Of a DNA stretch of 64,000 nt, positions 35,999 through 44,060 are shown piece after piece. Each line of letters starts with the position of its first letter. The stretch's first letter is position 1. Under the pieces are notes generated by a model, which saw only the letters and a program-made list of their open reading frames with translations, ran no database searches and was not told the origin of the DNA. This DNA is from Halorussus halobius (lineage in GTDB: Archaea; Halobacteriota; Halobacteria; Halobacteriales; Haladaptataceae). The stretch lies in assembly GCF_004765805.1 (NCBI RefSeq), contig NZ_ML219773.1, forward strand, positions 310,001 to 374,000, read 5' to 3'. The translations under genes were made by a program, and so were the position numbers.

Positions 35999-36054
35999 GG
36001 GGGCGGGTCCGGGAATCGAACTGTCCCGATACTATTAAAATGAACGTCGCCCCC
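35999..36054. other. stem flanking a T-arm-like sequence (possible tRNA remnant or hairpin)
   Basis: GGGGGCG (35999-36005) and CGCCCCC (36048-36054) form a 7-bp stem. On the minus strand the interior contains GTTCGATTCCCGG, as in a tRNA T-arm, but only 56 bases are enclosed and no D or anticodon arm fits. It lies between tmk and the TRAP operon. It could be a degraded tRNA or just a hairpin. Confidence 0.3.
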
Positions 36055-36179
36055 GGCGCGAGGTATCGCCATTACTATCTTACGAGTTAAATGGGGAATG
36101 AATTACGATGGTTTCCTACACTGGCGACGTGAGTGGATATGTGTTCCTAAAGGGGCCAAATATTCCTATTATCATAAGG

Positions 36180-36185
36180 TATATA
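36180..36185 (+). promoter_or_regulatory. TATA box of the dctPQM operon
   Basis: TATATA in GGTATATACC lies 27-32 bases before the ATG at 36212. The 120 bases before it are unusually AT-rich for this window (for example CCAAATATTCCTATTATCATAAGG), suggesting extra regulator binding. Confidence 0.65.
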
Positions 36186-36211
36186 CCCGGGCTCTCTAAA
36201 CAAGGGGAAGC

Positions 36212-37225
36212 ATGGTAACTAGGCGCAAGTACCTTTCGGCGGTCGCGGCGGCAACCGGCGTCGGCACCACAGGACTGGCTGGCTGTCTCGGTGACAGCGG
36301 CGGCACGACCGAGATCAGCGCGGCGACGGTGTTCAACGAAGACCACATCCAGGCCCGCATCCTGAGTCGCGGTGTCGAGAACTTCGTCGAGGCGTCCGAC
36401 AACGACTACGAACTCGACCTGCTCGCGGGGTCCATCGGCGGCGAGGAGGACCAGATGGAGTCGGCCGCGACGAACGACATCCAGATGCACAGTACGAGTT
36501 TCGGCGGACTCACCAACCGATACGACAGCGAGTACGGGTTCATCTCCGCTCCGTTCGTGGCCCAGGACTGGGAGCACCTGCAGGCCATCGAGGAGGAGTT
36601 CGTTCACGGCGACGACGGGTTCAACAGCGTGCTCGCCGAAGAGGGCAGCCAGCGCGTCCTCGGCGGCGCGTACCGCGGCATCCGGCACACCACCTCGAAC
36701 ATGCCGGTGACCCATCCGGACGACCTCGAGGGCGTCCCGATGCGGCTGCCCGAGATAGACTCGTGGATTCAGCCGTGGGACGAGATCGGCGTCGAGGTCA
36801 CGCCGGTCCAGGCCGACGAGCTGTACTCGGCGCTCGAAACGGGCGTCATCGAGGCCTCTGAGGGCCCCATCGGGCAGTTCAACGACTTCAGCCTCTACGA
36901 GGTCCAGAGCCACTTCTCCCAGACCGGACACATGGTGCAGGCGTACGCGCAGGTCGTCAGCAACGAGTTCTGGGACGGCCTCTCGGACGCCGACAAGGAC
37001 GCCCTCGACCAGGCGGTGCAGGACGCCATCGACTGGGGGTACGAGACCCTCCAGGGCGAGTTCGACGACCTGACACAGATGGTCCAAGACGAGCACGGTA
37101 CGACGGTCGTGCCCGCCGAGGAGGTCGACCAGGAGGCGTTCCAAGACGCCGCCCAGCCCGCACTCGACCGCCTGTTCGAGGAGGAGTGGCTGGTCGGATA
37201 CGACGAAGTCGCCAACCTCGCGTAA
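36212..37225 (+). CDS. dctP: TRAP transporter solute-binding lipoprotein (DctP)
   Basis: The 337-residue protein has a Tat lipoprotein signal (TRRKYLSAVAAATGVGTTGLAGC) and a DctP-type binding domain with DDLEGVPMRLPEIDSWIQ (conserved carboxylate-binding Arg), VQADELYSALETGVIEASEGP and QTGHMVQAYAQVVSNEFWDGLSDADKDAL. It captures an acidic solute outside the cell and hands it to the DctQM permease encoded next. The substrate is probably a carboxylate but is not readable. An AT-rich region precedes it. Confidence 0.93.
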   Translation: MVTRRKYLSAVAAATGVGTTGLAGCLGDSGGTTEISAATVFNEDHIQARILSRGVENFVEASDNDYELDLLAGSIGGEEDQMESAATNDIQMHSTSFGGLTNRYDSEYGFISAPFVAQDWEHLQAIEEEFVHGDDGFNSVLAEEGSQRVLGGAYRGIRHTTSNMPVTHPDDLEGVPMRLPEIDSWIQPWDEIGVEVTPVQADELYSALETGVIEASEGPIGQFNDFSLYEVQSHFSQTGHMVQAYAQVVSNEFWDGLSDADKDALDQAVQDAIDWGYETLQGEFDDLTQMVQDEHGTTVVPAEEVDQEAFQDAAQPALDRLFEEEWLVGYDEVANLA

Positions 37226-37245
37226 CGAGGGGGCCCCATTTTATC

Positions 37246-37812
37246 ATGAGCGAGAATACTGATTCGACGGGCTCCGTAGATTCAGGGAGCGACGGCACCG
37301 TTTTAGACGGAGTCCACAAGGGGCTGGAGGTCGTCGGGGTCGCGCTGCTCGTGCTCATCGGCGTCATCACGTCGGCTCGGGTCGTCGCCCGGACGTCGCC
37401 GGCGTTTCCGAACCTCATCTGGTCCGGCGAGATAGCCCGATACGCGCTCGTCATCATGACCATCATCGGGATTCCGTACGCGATGCGGACCGAGGACCAC
37501 ATCTCGATCCGACCGCTGCTCGAAGGCCTCGAAGAACGGACCCGGACCGTCCTGTTTCTGACCGCCAACGTGCTGGTAGTCGGATTCAGCTTCCTCCTCG
37601 CGTACGCCTCGGCGCGGGTGGCCGAGCGGACGCTCGGGAACCCGCTGCCGACGGTCCGGTGGCTGAACTACGGCTACGTGAACATCCTCATCACGATCAT
37701 GTTCGTCCTGACCGCGATATACGCGCTCGAACAGGTGGCATCGGAGTGGAGAACGCTGACCGGAAACGCGACGACCGACGGTGAATCGGTCGAGGCCAAG
37801 GACAACGCATGA
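37246..37812 (+). CDS. dctQ: TRAP transporter small permease (DctQ)
   Basis: The 188-residue protein begins at the ATG at 37246 and has four membrane helices (about 30-50, 65-82, 98-120 and 140-158), with IWSGEIARYALVIMTIIGIPYAMRTEDHISI typical of DctQ. It is the small integral subunit that pairs with DctM. It lies 20 bases after dctP and overlaps dctM by ATGA. The acidic N-terminal tail is usual for haloarchaea. Confidence 0.9.
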   Translation: MSENTDSTGSVDSGSDGTVLDGVHKGLEVVGVALLVLIGVITSARVVARTSPAFPNLIWSGEIARYALVIMTIIGIPYAMRTEDHISIRPLLEGLEERTRTVLFLTANVLVVGFSFLLAYASARVAERTLGNPLPTVRWLNYGYVNILITIMFVLTAIYALEQVASEWRTLTGNATTDGESVEAKDNA

Positions 37813-39113
37813 GTGACCTCGTCCTCGCGGCGGCGTTCCTCGTCGTGCTCCTCGCGCTGTACGCGATGGGCGTCCACGTCGCGTTCGCCATCGGCATCTC
37901 GTCGGTCGTCATCATGCTGCTGCCGTTCGGGCCGCCGTTCCAGGTCCAGACGCTCGCACAGCGGTTCTACACCGGGATGAACAGCTTCATCCTCATCGCG
38001 GTGCCGTTCTTCCTGCTCGCGGGCAGACTGATGAACGAGGCGGGGATGACCGAGATAATCTTCGACTTCGCCGAGGAGCTCGTCGGTCCCATCCGCGGCG
38101 GCCTGGCCCACGTCAACGTCCTGGTGAGCATGCTGTTCTCCGGGATGAGCGGCTCCGCGGTCGCGGACGCCGCCGGGCTGGGCGTCATCGAGTACGAGTC
38201 GATGGTCGACCGCGACTACGACAAGAACTTCGCGGCGGGCATCACCGGCGCGTCCGCGACCATCGGTCCCATCATCCCGCCGAGCATCGCCGTCATCGTC
38301 TACGGCGTCCTCGCGGAGGTGTCGGTGGGCGCGCTGTTCATCGCCGGCATCATCCCCGGCATCCTGATGGGTCTCAGCCTCATGGGCATGGTGCTGGTGC
38401 TCAGCTACACCAAGGGGTTCGCGCCGCCGGTCAAGCAGTACGACTTCGGAGCGCTCGGCCGGTCGTTCCTCCGGTCGATTCCGGCGCTGATAATGCCCAT
38501 CATCATCGTCGGCGGCATCCTCACCGGGCGGTTCACGCCCACCGAGGCGGCGGTCGTCGCGGCGGTGTACGCGCTGTTGCTCGGGACGCTCTACTACAGG
38601 AGCCTGTCGCTGCAGTCGCTGTACGGCGTCCTGAAGGAGACGTTCATCGACACCAGCGTCCTGCTGTTCATCATCGGCATCGCCAACCTCTACGGCTACC
38701 TGCTCGTGCTGTCGGGCGTGCCGTCGTTCCTGACCGACAACGTGCTCGCGCTGACGTCGAATCCGACGCTCATCCTCGTCCTCCTCGCCATCGTCCTGTT
38801 CCTGCTCGGGACGTTCATGGAGACGCTCGCCATCATCATGATAATGACGCCGATGCTCGTGCCGGCGTTCCCCGACCTCGGCATCGACCCGCTGGCGTTC
38901 GGCATCATCATGATGGTGGTCCTGATGATGGGCATCATCACGCCGCCGTTCGGCATCGCGCTGTTCTCGCTCGAACGGGTGACCGACCGCCAGTTGGACG
39001 ACCTCATCCGGGGCGTCGCGCCGTTCTACGTTCCGCTGGCGCTCGTGGTGCTCGTGCTCATCCTGTTCCCCGACATCGTCCTCTACCTGCCCGAGCGGTT
39101 CGGGCTCTACTGA
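37809..39113 (+). CDS. dctM: TRAP transporter large permease (DctM)
   Basis: The 434-residue protein has about 12 helices and the DctM signature (FFLLAGRLMNEAGMTEIIFDFAEELVGPIRGGLAHVNVLVSMLFSGMSGSAVADAAGLG). It catalyses sodium-linked uptake of the substrate delivered by DctP. It overlaps dctQ by 4 bases and closes the operon. Confidence 0.94.
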   Translation: MSDLVLAAAFLVVLLALYAMGVHVAFAIGISSVVIMLLPFGPPFQVQTLAQRFYTGMNSFILIAVPFFLLAGRLMNEAGMTEIIFDFAEELVGPIRGGLAHVNVLVSMLFSGMSGSAVADAAGLGVIEYESMVDRDYDKNFAAGITGASATIGPIIPPSIAVIVYGVLAEVSVGALFIAGIIPGILMGLSLMGMVLVLSYTKGFAPPVKQYDFGALGRSFLRSIPALIMPIIIVGGILTGRFTPTEAAVVAAVYALLLGTLYYRSLSLQSLYGVLKETFIDTSVLLFIIGIANLYGYLLVLSGVPSFLTDNVLALTSNPTLILVLLAIVLFLLGTFMETLAIIMIMTPMLVPAFPDLGIDPLAFGIIMMVVLMMGIITPPFGIALFSLERVTDRQLDDLIRGVAPFYVPLALVVLVLILFPDIVLYLPERFGLY

Positions 39114-39225
39114 CGCCCGTCCCTGCCGTTTTTTCGGCGAGCGCGTCCCTCGGCCGGCAGCCGCGTGGGGACGCCGCGCGGACCGAACCGCAATCCCTAC
39201 CTTGGGCGTCCGCACACTCACTCCC

Positions 39226-40146
39226 ATGCAACTGGGCGTCGTCGGACTGGGCCGCATGGGCCGCATCGTTGTCGACCGGGTGCTGGACGCTGGCCACGAC
39301 GTGGTCGCGTTCGACTTGGACGACGAAGCAGTCGCGGCCGCCAGCGATGCGGGCGCGACCCCCGCCGACTCGGTGACCGACCTCGCCGAGCGCCTCGACG
39401 GCGACGGGCGCATCTGGCTGATGGTCCCCGCCGGCGAGCCGGTCGACGCCGCGCTCGACGACCTCGAACCGCACCTCTCGGGCGACGACGTGGTAGTCGA
39501 CGGCGGCAACTCCCACTTCGAGGACTCGGTTCGGCGGGCCGAATCGACCGCGGCCGCCTACCTCGACTGTGGGACCTCGGGCGGCCCCGCCGGGGCGGAA
39601 CTGGGCTTCTCGCTGATGGTCGGCGGCCCCGCGTGGGCCTACGAGGAACTGACGCCCGTCTTCGACGCGGTGGCGACCGGACCCGAGGGCCACGACCGGA
39701 TGGGTCCCTCGGGGTCGGGCCACTACGTCAAGATGGTCCACAACGGCGTCGAGTACGCGCTGATGCAGACCTACGGCGAGGGGTTCGAGCTACTGGCGAA
39801 CGGTCGATACGACCTCGACCTCGAATCGGTGGCCCGGACGTGGAACAACGGCGCGGTCGTCCGGTCGTGGCTGCTCGAACTCTGCGAGGAGGCGTTCCGC
39901 GAAGAGGGGACCGACGGGGACGAACTCGGCACCGTGGCCGACCACGTCGCTGGCGGGTCGACCGGGACGTGGACCGTCCAGGAGGCGCTCGAACGGGAAG
40001 TTCCGGTGCCGCTCATCTATCAGGCGCTCGTCGAGCGGTTCGGCTCGCGCGCGACCGGGGACGGGCCGGGTCGGTTCTCCCGGCGGTTGGCCAATCGGCT
40101 CCGCTACGGCTTCGGTCGTCACGAGGTGGCTCGGCGCGGGGAGTAG
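39226..40146 (+). CDS. gnd: 6-phosphogluconate dehydrogenase, decarboxylating (short YqeC-type)
   Basis: The 306-residue protein starts at the ATG at 39226 with GLGRMG (NAD-binding), has YLDCGTSGGPAGAELGFSLMVGG and GSGHYVKMVHNGVEYALMQTYGEGFELL with the catalytic Lys. This short form acts in the oxidative pentose phosphate route: gluconate-6-phosphate to ribulose-5-phosphate with CO2 release, as shown for Haloferax (established knowledge). Length is normal for this class (about 300). Confidence 0.93.
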   Translation: MQLGVVGLGRMGRIVVDRVLDAGHDVVAFDLDDEAVAAASDAGATPADSVTDLAERLDGDGRIWLMVPAGEPVDAALDDLEPHLSGDDVVVDGGNSHFEDSVRRAESTAAAYLDCGTSGGPAGAELGFSLMVGGPAWAYEELTPVFDAVATGPEGHDRMGPSGSGHYVKMVHNGVEYALMQTYGEGFELLANGRYDLDLESVARTWNNGAVVRSWLLELCEEAFREEGTDGDELGTVADHVAGGSTGTWTVQEALEREVPVPLIYQALVERFGSRATGDGPGRFSRRLANRLRYGFGRHEVARRGE

Positions 40147-40221
40147 CGCTGCGAGGCGTCCGGGCGAGGACTCCCGGGACAGCACTCCTCTCGGTTCAGA
40201 TAATTACCGTTTAGGAATATC

Positions 40222-40227
40222 TTTATG
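40222..40227 (+). promoter_or_regulatory. TATA-like box of the HEAT-repeat membrane protein
   Basis: TTTATG in ATCTTTATGC lies 25-30 bases before the ATG at 40252. Confidence 0.55.
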
Positions 40228-40251
40228 CACCAGTGATTCACACGCCCAACC

Positions 40252-42237
40252 ATGCTCTCTGTCGAGGATTCCAAGCCCGCCCTCGTCGGCGGGGCGGCGG
40301 CGGTGGGCGCGTCGCTGGCGGTGAATCCGACGATATCGGTGGCGCTCGGCTCGCTTCTGGCCGTCGTCGTCAAGAACAGGACTGACCCGGACGCGAACTT
40401 CATGCTCGTGGGCGGACTGATGCTGACGCTCGTCGGCATCGGTGGCGTCGCAATCGGCTCGTTTCCCGGCGCACCCGTGGCGGTCATCGGGGCCGGCGGT
40501 AGCATCGTCGGCGGCACGTTCCTCTGGGTCGGGAAGAAGATAGACCAGTGGGCTATCGGTCGAATCCTGCGATTCCTCTGGGCGCTCGTCCACCTCGGGT
40601 CGACGCTCGTCGTCATCGCGAAGATAGCGGTCGTGCTTCCGCTGACGTTCGTGGCCGGCGTGGTCGGCGCGGACGTTCCCATCCTCGGCAATTTCACGTT
40701 CGTCCTCTACTGCCTGGCCGTGATGTTCGGATTCTACGCCATCGACCAGGGCAAGTCCGTCTTCCAGGTGCGCCGGAAGATGTACGGCTCCCGCCGCCGG
40801 GCCAGCGTCGACGACGTCAAGAACGCCGCCGCCACGGCCGAGAAGACCGCCCAGAAGGCCGAGGACGTGGGCGCGAGCGTCCGGGACGCCGACGCACAGG
40901 ACGTCAAGCAGGCCGCCTCCTCGGCGAAAGAGACCGTGAGCTCGGTTCGGGGCGGTGGCGACGACGGCGGCGTGGCCGCGAGCGACGGCGGCGGAGCGGC
41001 CGCGAGCGATGGCGGTGGGGCGGCCGCGAGCGACACGCAGGCCCCGACGGCCGCCGAGTCGGGCGCGGACGGGCCGGACGAGCCGACCGCCGAGTCGGCG
41101 ACTCGAAGCGAGTCGACGACCGCCTCGGCCGACCGGTCGGCGGGCGGCGACGACGACGGCTCGGTCTCGACCGACTGGCTGTCCGACGCCGCCGACCCCT
41201 CGCTGGTGGTGCGCAACCACGCCGGCGAGTCGAAGTCGGCTCGCGTGGGCTGTCGGGTCGACGGCGAGAAGCGACTGGCCGACGACGTCACGCTGGGTCC
41301 GGGCGACGCCACCGACTGGGACGACCTGCCGACCGACGACCGGTTCGAGGTCGGCGTGGTGGTCGACGACGGCCCGTCGGCCGGCGAGCGGTTCGACCCC
41401 AGCGATGCGCCCGACGAGATTCGAGTCACCATAACCGACTGGGACGTCGTGTTCGACGCGGGGGACGGGTCGGGCGGCGACGCGGCCTCGGGGAGCGCCG
41501 ACTCGGCCGCCGCGTCCGACGCCGGAGCGGCCGACAGCGAGCCGACGAGTCCCGAGTCCGACCCCGCGTCGTCCGGAACTGTAACCGCATCGTCCGGAAC
41601 CGGGTCGTCCGGTGACGCCGCTGGGGCGTCGGGGGCAGGAACCGGCTCGGCGTCCCGCGACGACCCCGAGCCGGCCCGGTCGTCCAGCGCCGCCGACAAG
41701 GTGTTCGGCGGAGCGACCGGCGGGTCCGACGACGGCGGGGCATCCGGCGAGACCCCGGACCCCGAGGACGAGTCGTGGGACGGCGCGGCCGACCTCGCGG
41801 CTGCGGTCCGGGACTCGCCCTCGGAAGCGCGGGTCGAGCGACTCACCGAGTTCCTCGACTCGGCGTCCGTCGCCGAGCGCGAGGCGGCGATTCGCGGGCT
41901 CAGGCAGTCGGTCCGTGACCACCCCGGCGCGGTCGCGGGCGCGGTCCCGAGCGTCGCGGCGCTGCTCGACGCCGACGTCGGGGAGACCCGCGAGGAGGCC
42001 ATCGTCACGCTCCAGCGACTCGCCGAGACGCATCCCGACGCGGTCGCCCGCGCCACCGACGCCGTGGTCGCGCGGCTCGACGACGGGAGCCCCAAGGTCC
42101 GGACCGCGGCGTGTCGCACGCTCGAAGCGACCGGCGCGTCCGCCGGGACCGAGAAGCTCCGCGAACTCGCCGACGAGGACAGCCACAAGGGCGTGCAGGT
42201 CGCGGCCTTCCACGCCCTCCAGTCGGCCGGGAACTGA
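40252..42237 (+). CDS. membrane protein with acidic linker and C-terminal HEAT-like repeats
   Basis: This 661-residue protein has several N-terminal hydrophobic helices (about residues 8-165), a basic helix (RRKMYGSRRRASVDD), an alanine-rich coiled region (about 190-225), a long Ser/Gly/Asp/Ala-rich disordered linker, an inserted beta-like domain (about 305-395) and HEAT-type helical repeats at the end (about 520-660; LTEFLDSASVAEREAAIRGLRQ, VARATDAVVARLDDGSPKVRTAACRTLEATG). The C-terminal part should be a protein-binding scaffold. I do not recognise it as a known protein; membrane scaffolding is inference. Confidence 0.82.
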   Translation: MLSVEDSKPALVGGAAAVGASLAVNPTISVALGSLLAVVVKNRTDPDANFMLVGGLMLTLVGIGGVAIGSFPGAPVAVIGAGGSIVGGTFLWVGKKIDQWAIGRILRFLWALVHLGSTLVVIAKIAVVLPLTFVAGVVGADVPILGNFTFVLYCLAVMFGFYAIDQGKSVFQVRRKMYGSRRRASVDDVKNAAATAEKTAQKAEDVGASVRDADAQDVKQAASSAKETVSSVRGGGDDGGVAASDGGGAAASDGGGAAASDTQAPTAAESGADGPDEPTAESATRSESTTASADRSAGGDDDGSVSTDWLSDAADPSLVVRNHAGESKSARVGCRVDGEKRLADDVTLGPGDATDWDDLPTDDRFEVGVVVDDGPSAGERFDPSDAPDEIRVTITDWDVVFDAGDGSGGDAASGSADSAAASDAGAADSEPTSPESDPASSGTVTASSGTGSSGDAAGASGAGTGSASRDDPEPARSSSAADKVFGGATGGSDDGGASGETPDPEDESWDGAADLAAAVRDSPSEARVERLTEFLDSASVAEREAAIRGLRQSVRDHPGAVAGAVPSVAALLDADVGETREEAIVTLQRLAETHPDAVARATDAVVARLDDGSPKVRTAACRTLEATGASAGTEKLRELADEDSHKGVQVAAFHALQSAGN

Positions 42238-42242
42238 CTGCT

Positions 42243-42854
42243 CTATCTGTCCGCCTGGTACACCTCGCCCCGGCGCTCGTACTCCATCTCGGTCGCCACT
42301 CGATCGGCGACGGTCTCGCCGCAGAGTCGCTCGACGACGTGGAGCGCGAGGTCCAGCCCGGCGGTCACCCCGCCGGCGGTCACCACGTCGCCGTCGTCGA
42401 CCACGCGGGCGTCCACGACCTCGGCGTCGGTCTCCCGGAGGTCGTCGACCGCGCCGGCGTGGGTGACCGCGGGTCGGCCGTCGAGCAGTCCGGCCGCCGC
42501 GAGTAGCATTCCGCCCGTACAGACCGCACCGAGGTCGACCCCGCGCTCGTGGAGGTCGGCGAGCGCGGCCGGCAGGTCGCCGGCCTGCGCTTGCGCCCAC
42601 GCGCTGGCGTCCGAGCGGTCGTTCCACCCGCCGCCGGGGACGACCACGAGGTCGGGGTCGGCGTCGGCGAGCGTTCCCGCCACCTCGACGCGGAGGCCGT
42701 GACTCGCGGTCACGCTGTCGGTCGAATCGAGCGTGCGCAGCGAGACGTCGAGGTCGCACCCGCGCTCGGCCGCGTTCGAGAACACCTCGTACGGGCCGAC
42801 CGCGTCGAGTTCGTCGAACCCCTCGTAGACGACGATTGCGATGTCGGTGGTCAC
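42243..42854 (-). CDS. DJ-1/PfpI family protein
   Basis: The 203-residue protein has the DJ-1/PfpI fold: IAIVVYEGFDELDAVGPYEVFS at the start and the nucleophile Cys112 in LGAVCTGGMLLAAAGLLDGRPAVTHAG. The sequence DELDAVGPYEVF fits the GATase1-type isonitrile hydratase/AraC-like branch. The substrate is unknown. It overlaps nothing, but converges on the HEAT gene with 5 bases between. Confidence 0.88.
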   Translation of the reverse strand: MTTDIAIVVYEGFDELDAVGPYEVFSNAAERGCDLDVSLRTLDSTDSVTASHGLRVEVAGTLADADPDLVVVPGGGWNDRSDASAWAQAQAGDLPAALADLHERGVDLGAVCTGGMLLAAAGLLDGRPAVTHAGAVDDLRETDAEVVDARVVDDGDVVTAGGVTAGLDLALHVVERLCGETVADRVATEMEYERRGEVYQADR

Positions 42855-42909
42855 ACCGTCCGCTGTGGGTCGCGCGGTGAAAAGCGTGGGGTCCCGTCGG
42901 ACGACGAAC

Positions 42910-43836
42910 TCACTCGTCGGGATACGGAATCTCGCAGGTCTCGCCGTCGTCGGGCACGAACACCTCGCCGTCGAAGGCCTCGCGGGCCTCCGCGAGGTGG
43001 TCCGAAACGTCGCCGGCGTACCGCGAGGAGATGTGGGTGAGCGCGAGTCGTTCGACGCCGGCCCGGTCGGCGAGTTCGGCCGCCTCGCGGGCGGTCGCGT
43101 GGCCTGTGTCGGCGGCCCGGTCGGCCCAGTCGTCGGCGAACGTGGCGTCGTGAATCAGGAGGTCGGCGTCGGCGGCCGCCGCCTCGACGGGGCCGGTCGG
43201 GCGCGTGTCGCCGGTGTAGACCACTCGCCGGCCGGGTCGGGGGTCGCCCACGACCTGCTCGGGGTCGACGACCGTGCCGTCGTCGAGTTCCACGGACTCG
43301 CCCCCGTGGAGTCGGGAGAACTTCGGGCCGACCGGGACGCCGAGTTCCTCGGCGCGCTCGCGGTCGAACCGGCCCTTGCGGTCGTCCTCGACGAGCGCGT
43401 AGCCCACCGCGTCGGTCCGGTGGGCGGTCCGTATCGTCCGGACCTCGTAGCCGTCGCGCACGACCGCGGCCTCGCCGGGTTCGACGCCGTAGACGTGGAC
43501 CGGGAACGACGGGTGCGTGTCGGCGGCGTGGACGAGGCCGCGGACGTCGGACTCGATGCTGGCGGGCGCGTAGATGGAGAGGGCGTCTTCGCGGCCGTTG
43601 AAGTCCATGGTCTGGACGAGTCCCGGCAGTCCGAGAACGTGGTCGCCGTGGAGATGCGTCACGAACACGTCCGAAACCGTGAACCCCGTGCCGAAGCGCA
43701 TCATCTGGCGCTGGGTGCCCTCGCCGGCGTCGAACAGGAGCCGGTCGCCTTCCCGGTGGACCAGCACCGAACTCGGGTTGCGTTCCGTGGTCGGCACTGC
43801 CCCGCCGGTTCCGAGAAAGGTCACGCGCATCGACAT
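42910..43836 (-). CDS. rnz: ribonuclease Z (tRNA 3' processing)
   Basis: The 308-residue protein has the metallo-beta-lactamase motif HLHGDH (residues 61-66), TFLGTGGAVPTTERNPSS at the N-terminus, and GDTRP and HATFADDW in the C-terminal half. It removes tRNA 3' trailers. The start at 43836 (MSMRV) is chosen; an internal ATG at 43830 would give MRVTFLGTGG, and the 49-residue 5' extension is unlike the family. Conserved single-gene unit on the minus strand. Confidence 0.93.
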   Translation of the reverse strand: MSMRVTFLGTGGAVPTTERNPSSVLVHREGDRLLFDAGEGTQRQMMRFGTGFTVSDVFVTHLHGDHVLGLPGLVQTMDFNGREDALSIYAPASIESDVRGLVHAADTHPSFPVHVYGVEPGEAAVVRDGYEVRTIRTAHRTDAVGYALVEDDRKGRFDRERAEELGVPVGPKFSRLHGGESVELDDGTVVDPEQVVGDPRPGRRVVYTGDTRPTGPVEAAAADADLLIHDATFADDWADRAADTGHATAREAAELADRAGVERLALTHISSRYAGDVSDHLAEAREAFDGEVFVPDDGETCEIPYPDE

Positions 43837-44012
43837 CCTCGACCGAAGGTCGGTCGGCGAGGGGGAAAGCGCCTTCGATATCCGGGGCGAGGTACGCTCG
43901 GTTACCCGCCCGGAAAGGTGGTGTTTCGACGCGGGTTGCGTCCCCGGAATCGGCGGACAGTACGGGCCTAACCCGCGTATCATCGTGTTACGCGCGTGAA
44001 CGGTCGCGCCGG

Positions 44013-44018
44013 TTTATT
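44013..44018 (+). promoter_or_regulatory. TATA-like box of the repeat-rich secreted protein
   Basis: TTTATT in CGGTTTATTCG lies 43-48 bases before the ATG at 44061, leaving a short untranslated leader. Confidence 0.4.
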
Positions 44019-44060
44019 CGCGAACTCGTCGTTCGATTGCCTGCGGAACGGGGGTTACAA

